Made by a program: the position numbers and the translations under genes. A stretch of DNA of 64,000 nucleotides from Ceriagrion tenellum (Eukaryota; Arthropoda; Insecta; Odonata; Coenagrionidae): the NCBI GenBank assembly GCA_963169105.1, contig OY720636.1:74078123-74142122 (forward strand), written 5' to 3'. Below the pieces are notes generated by a model, which ran no database searches, was not told where the DNA came from, and was given only the letters and a program-made list of their open reading frames with translations. This document shows positions 26,901 through 32,900 of the stretch, one piece after another; positions within the stretch are counted from its first letter, which is position 1, and every line of letters starts with the position of its first letter.

Positions 26901-29900
26901 GCAGGCAGGACATTGTGCATAGATAATTTTTATACCAGTGTTGGTCTTGCTGAAGAACGTCTGAGAAGGGAAATGTATGTTTGCAGCTCACTCCAGTTGA
27001 ATCGGAAAGGTGACCCACAAGATGTTCGCCAAAAAAACTGAAAAAGGGGGAAAAGGTCATTGATGGCTTTTGAAGGATGATTTAGACGGCAGCGAGGCTG
27101 CTAGTGATGGTGCTCCACCTTGGAAGAAGAATAGGTCCATACATCACGTAAACAAATCTGAAAGTATTAGGTATTGGATGTAGAAACTGTTTGGTTGCAA
27201 ATGGTTTATGACTAGGGTAGTATTTCAATATTTTATACATGGAGGAGAACTTCCTACCTGTATGCTCACAATGAGGTCCGTATTTGTGTTGAAAACCAAT
27301 GCCATTTAATATGATGTATGTACGATATTAGGAGAAAGTCAACAGTGAGACATTCTATATTACAATTGTGGAAACTAGTGCACACTTTATGTGCATTATA
27401 TATTTTTTTTTACTGACAGAATAGAAAACATTGTAAAATTTTGCTTTGTGTTATTGCTGCATCATAGACAATAACGGCTAAAGCGCAATGGTCATCTTCA
27501 GGTTTCTTGTGAATAAATACAATAACAAAGTTTATTTTCTATAAAAGGTTTTTTTCATTTGATGAAATTATCAAAATACTGTCAGAATAAATAATTTTAG
27601 GACCAGCTAATGCGAAACACGTCGCAAAAAATGTTTCCGACCCCTGTGAATTACATGGATTATGTATTTCTTAAAGTTCGTCATTATAGTTGATTCCAGA
27701 TTTTTGCTGAATTTCGAATTCTAAGATAGTAAATGTAAATTATTGTGATATTTTACTTAGAAATACAGATAAAACTCATGATAAACTGAATGTATTACTC
27801 TACTGCCCATTTTTTTACTTACTAAATTTCTTAAAACGTAAAAACATCGCCACTACATCAATAAATCATCTTTGTGGGTGAAAACAGAAGTCGTATTCTT
27901 CTCTCATGGGTGTACGGGGATAGAAGATCCCTTTCTTCTTATGGCAGGCCCGACGACTGGTGGGTCATGCCGCCCAGGAGGCTTGGAAACCCATGACCCA
28001 CCGGTGGGTCATGCCGCAGCGAATGTGTTAATGTTCGGTCACTAAATTCCTCTTAATCAACTGAAGTCTTTAATGGGCTTTATCTATCATCATGGAACTG
28101 TATTTTATTGATATATGCCATAATTTTTTTGGTATTTTAGGTTATAACTTCTTTTATATCTGTATTTCATTCTTTATTCACAGTCCCTCCTGATTTTGGT
28201 TGTGTTCTGCATGAGTACACTCGGCAAGGATATCGGGTGTTAGCTATTGGTGGCAAGCGTGTTAGCTCTAGGATTTCATATGCTAAAATTCAAAGGTTGT
28301 CCCGAGAAGATGCAGAAAATTCCCTGACCTTGCTTGGTCTAATTGTCATGGAAAATAGATTGAAACCAGAAACAAGTGGCATCATAGGTATGCTTCGAGA
28401 TGCTTGCATAAGGACAGTAATGGTTACAGGTAATATTAAGTTTTTTGTTCCTGGTACATTATCTACATTATCTCTTTGACTCTACATGATAAGGATGTGT
28501 CATCGGTTGCATTTCTACCTATGAGTGTGATAAGCATCTCATTATGTTTTGAATTAATGCTGCACATTTCATTTAACTTCAATTAACGTATCTGTACATT
28601 TTGATTGCTTATGCATGAAGTAATGTGGTTTTCGGGAAACCATCTTTGTTTCAATCACTAGTTTTCACTGGCTGCATGGGAAATTATTTATCCTTTTTTA
28701 CCTGAAGATATTTCCAAAAACTTAGGTGTATTGATTTGAATGACCTACCCAACCAAAGGGTTAAAACACTTGATTATGTGTACTTTTATCCTCTAAAAGT
28801 TGTGTGATGAATTCTGTTAAATTTTAAGCCATAAATTATTAACTGTCCTTGAAATAATTGATCATGAAGTATTAATGAATAATGCTCACTTGGTTCTATA
28901 TTTCCATTTACCATAGTTTAATATACTTATTGTTGGATGCAGCATAATCAGGATTCCTAATTTTATTTGCAGGTGATAATATGTTGACAGCCCTGAGTGT
29001 TGCACGTGACTGTGGTATGGTGCCTGCCAATACTTCTGTTGTTGTGGTGAATGCCGTTGCTGGAAGTGGCGAAGATGGCAAAGAGGGAAAGCCAAGACTT
29101 TATTACACGTTACCCGACAGCTCTGCAGTCATCCCATCCTATACCCCTCACCGTCCAAAACGGCAGTTTTCTACCCATTTGGTAAAAAATCACTCATCTA
29201 CTACATTTTAGATTTATTTGTAGTCATAAATATACTTCCCTCTTGTTCAACATCCTGTAATTGCTTTAATGTTTGAGGTTCATGCAGTAATGATGGTGGT
29301 TCTTTGTGTGATCTTTTATCAGTATTAGAGTAGAAACTTGATCATACTAAGAAAATTTTCTTTTTGTCGCCCCTAATTCTTACGGTCTTTAATAGCTTGT
29401 GTAAATGAGTTTTGGTCATTAATTGTGTAAGCATTCTAAAAAAATATCTGTTTATCATAAAGGATCATAAAATAACTGTCACCTTGTAATTCCATAAGCA
29501 AATGATTTTAAGTCTGTGATCATGGTAGTGGTAACATTTCCACTGAGCTAAGAAAACGTGTATAGTTCTTAAATTAAGCATAAAAATGTAAACATATATT
29601 AATACGTTCCATAGTTTGGGGCTCAACTATGTGGAAGTTGAATTTCACGAATGAAAAAGTAACTTGGTTTTCTTCCACAGATTTATTTTCTTGGTACAAC
29701 ATGTTTTCACACAGCGGTGTCATCATCAGGTACAGGTACGCGTACCTGATGATGACACCACTGTGTGAAAACATGTTGTACCAAGAAAATAAATCTGTGG
29801 AAGAAAACCAAGTTACTTTTCCATTTGTGGAACATATATTAATATAAATTGTATTAGATTTTATTAATATTTAGTCTGTAGAGAGGAGCAACTAGTAAGG

Positions 29901-32900
29901 GCACTTAAGATAGACTTTTTTTACCATCACTTAATAAAAATGAATTCAATTTTTTCAGGGGACCAGGCACAAGGCTTGTAATTTTGTATTTTCATAACTT
30001 TGTATGTTTGAATAGCGCCAAGTATAAAGGAACATTTAAGAGTTCTTAAGCTCCAAGGTTAATTTTAATGCATTTCTTCGGCTGTTAAACAAGAATTTTT
30101 GAGGAAATTTCTCTGATACATTTTAAATGTAAACTATGAATTTTTAGGATGGGCACGGAGAAGGAGATAAGAATGGTCGTGGCAGCAAAAATAACCTTAA
30201 CCACACCTCCAGTGATAAATCACTTGACTTGGAGATGGGCCTGGGCAATTGTGGTAGTGGAAGGACCTTGGAAAAGCAAATGCCTGTCGTGCTTGCTGCC
30301 ACTGGAAGAACTTGGGATGTGGTTCGTGAGCATTTCCGTGAGGCAATGGCTCGCCTTTGTGTTCGTGGTGTGGTATTTGCACGGATGAGTCCAGATCAGA
30401 AGCAGCAACTGGTCCAAGAATTGCAGACACTTGGGTACTCTGTAGGTTAGTAGTATTTTGTAATTTTACTGTAAATGTGAGTGGGATCATTGGATAGGTG
30501 TAAAAATGAATGAGACCATTGTGTAGGTCTTAAAATTCACATTTCAGCTCTGGCAGGAATCGCACTAGCATTGTCACCATACCTTACCATTCAAAGAATG
30601 TCAATGAATAATGAAAACTTAAGGAAAGCCAATGTGCTAGCCTTTTTGTTTTCATGTTTGATTGATGGGCTGAAAATTTTTGGTTTAGGAAAATGAAATT
30701 TTGAGCTGTGGAAATATATACCCCAACTAAGAATGCCTCATCAAACATTTTTTTTCAAGCTACAGAAGTTGAAAATATTTATTCTGTTTTTATTGCTGCA
30801 TTGTGCCATGTTTTTGCTCCATGAATATAAGATCATGCTTTTAGCAATGCTAAGTAAGCTTTAGTAATGCCAAGTAAAGCAAATGTTAAATAATATCCTG
30901 TATCCTTTAAGCAATATCTTGCATACTTTAAGTAATACCCTACATGCAGTAAAATTATGCCTGAGCATTAGAAGATTTATTACATCCTAATTATGGATTA
31001 ACATTTTTCAGATTGGATGAAGTTAATTGACCTAAGAGATGGGAACAGATGTTTTATTGGCTAAACTTTAAAGCTAAATAAAGTTTGCATTTCCTAATCA
31101 GGAATAGGCCATTACAGTAGACTCTCGTTATTACGAAGTTCATGGGACCAAAAAATATACGAACTTGTATAATGAACATTGAAGACAATTTCTGAGCTTA
31201 CATTTTCAAGCATTCAACATATTGTCTTAGTAAATCCACAACGTAAAAAAACAATGGACCATGGACACAGTCCGGTGTACCAAGAGATGGGATGCCTAGT
31301 TGCCCCTGGGACTTTCTTTTGCTTGCTTGTATTCCGCTCAGCTGCAAAGGTGTGTTGGCTTACTGTTCGTGTGTGGCAAAATCTACATCGTTTACAAACG
31401 ACTTTCGTCTCCCTCCGTTGAAAAATCCGAGGCGAGTAAGCACGGTTACGTTCATAACGAAAGGGAGAAATGCAAAATTTTGCCATTTGTAATGTTGCTG
31501 GAGCTTATTTGCTATGCCTTCTCACTGACAAAATTTGAGACATAAATAATAAATTTTTCTCATCTAAATGGAAGAACTGACGTCTTTCTCTCCAGACGAG
31601 CGAAAGAGTGTCACAATTTCATAACATTTCAATGCATATGTACGATGTGTAGGGATTCTGAGGCCAGAATTTCAGCACGCATGAAGATACTTTTTCAACG
31701 ATGGAAACATGATGCTGAAACTTCACATGTGGCATAGTTATTCCCACAAGCCCGGACAGAGAGTTTCGCCAGGTCATTACAAAGCACTGATGACACTTCG
31801 CCGATTCAGACTCGAGTGGTTGCCCTGCCAATTGTTAGTGGTAACGCTAAGCTGCCGCTGCCTGAGGGGAAGAGGACACATTTTGTCCACAGCACAGTCA
31901 AATTGGAAAGGGGGTTGGGAGCTAGGGATGGGAAAGGGGAGTGGGTGGAGAATGGGTGGAGCCAAGGCCAGGCCGAGAAGCTGGTTGGGGAGGGAGGATT
32001 AGCCGGGAATTGTGCCGGACCCCTATTGGGTGAGTGACCTTCAGAGGGACAATTAGAGGCATGAGATGTTGGGGAGGGGTGAAAGGGAAGAAGATAAGTC
32101 CTTATCTTTCGTTTCTTCCTTTCACCCCTGCTCGACCTCTCATGCTCTCTCAGACTCCTTTCGAAGTGCAGTAACCCAGTGGGAGTTCTGTACCCTCAAC
32201 CCAGTTAAATAGCTTATGCAAAGTATCCATTGTATATATTTTAGTTCTCAAGCTCTTGGGCACAGCACGTGTGGCAAAGCTTCCTGATTTATAATGCAGC
32301 GTCGTGCATAGCCGAATGAATGCCGTTATTTATGTGACAGACTTCGTAATAAAGTATTTTTTGTTCCTGTGGGGACCGGGACTAAGGTTCGTTATTTCGT
32401 AATATCGTTTCTTTACCTTACATTTAGATCGTATCGTCGAGACCAACAATTTGGTACGTAAGAATGAAAACTTCGTATAAACGTTGTTTGTAATAAGGAG
32501 AGTCTACTGTACAATTGAAATCTTACCTTTAGATAGACATTGATTGAAATCAGTTTGAAACTGCAACATGACATTTTATTCTAAATTCAGATATTCAAAT
32601 TGCCCTATCATTTCCATTTTTTAATGTTTACACTTTGTATTTGGCAAGACGTATAAATTATAATTCTTTTCCTTTGCACTTGGAAATGTGAGAATTTAAG
32701 CCCATTGAGATGCAAATAAAAATAAAAATCTGGGTTGAAGGAGAATTTTGTATCTATGAAATTATCCTCTTTTCAGGAATGTGTGGTGATGGGGCTAATG
32801 ACTGTGGAGCACTGAAGGCTGCCCATGCAGGGATATCTCTCTCAGAAGCTGAATCTTCCGTTGCCTCCCCTTTTACATCAACTGAACCGAACATATCCTG

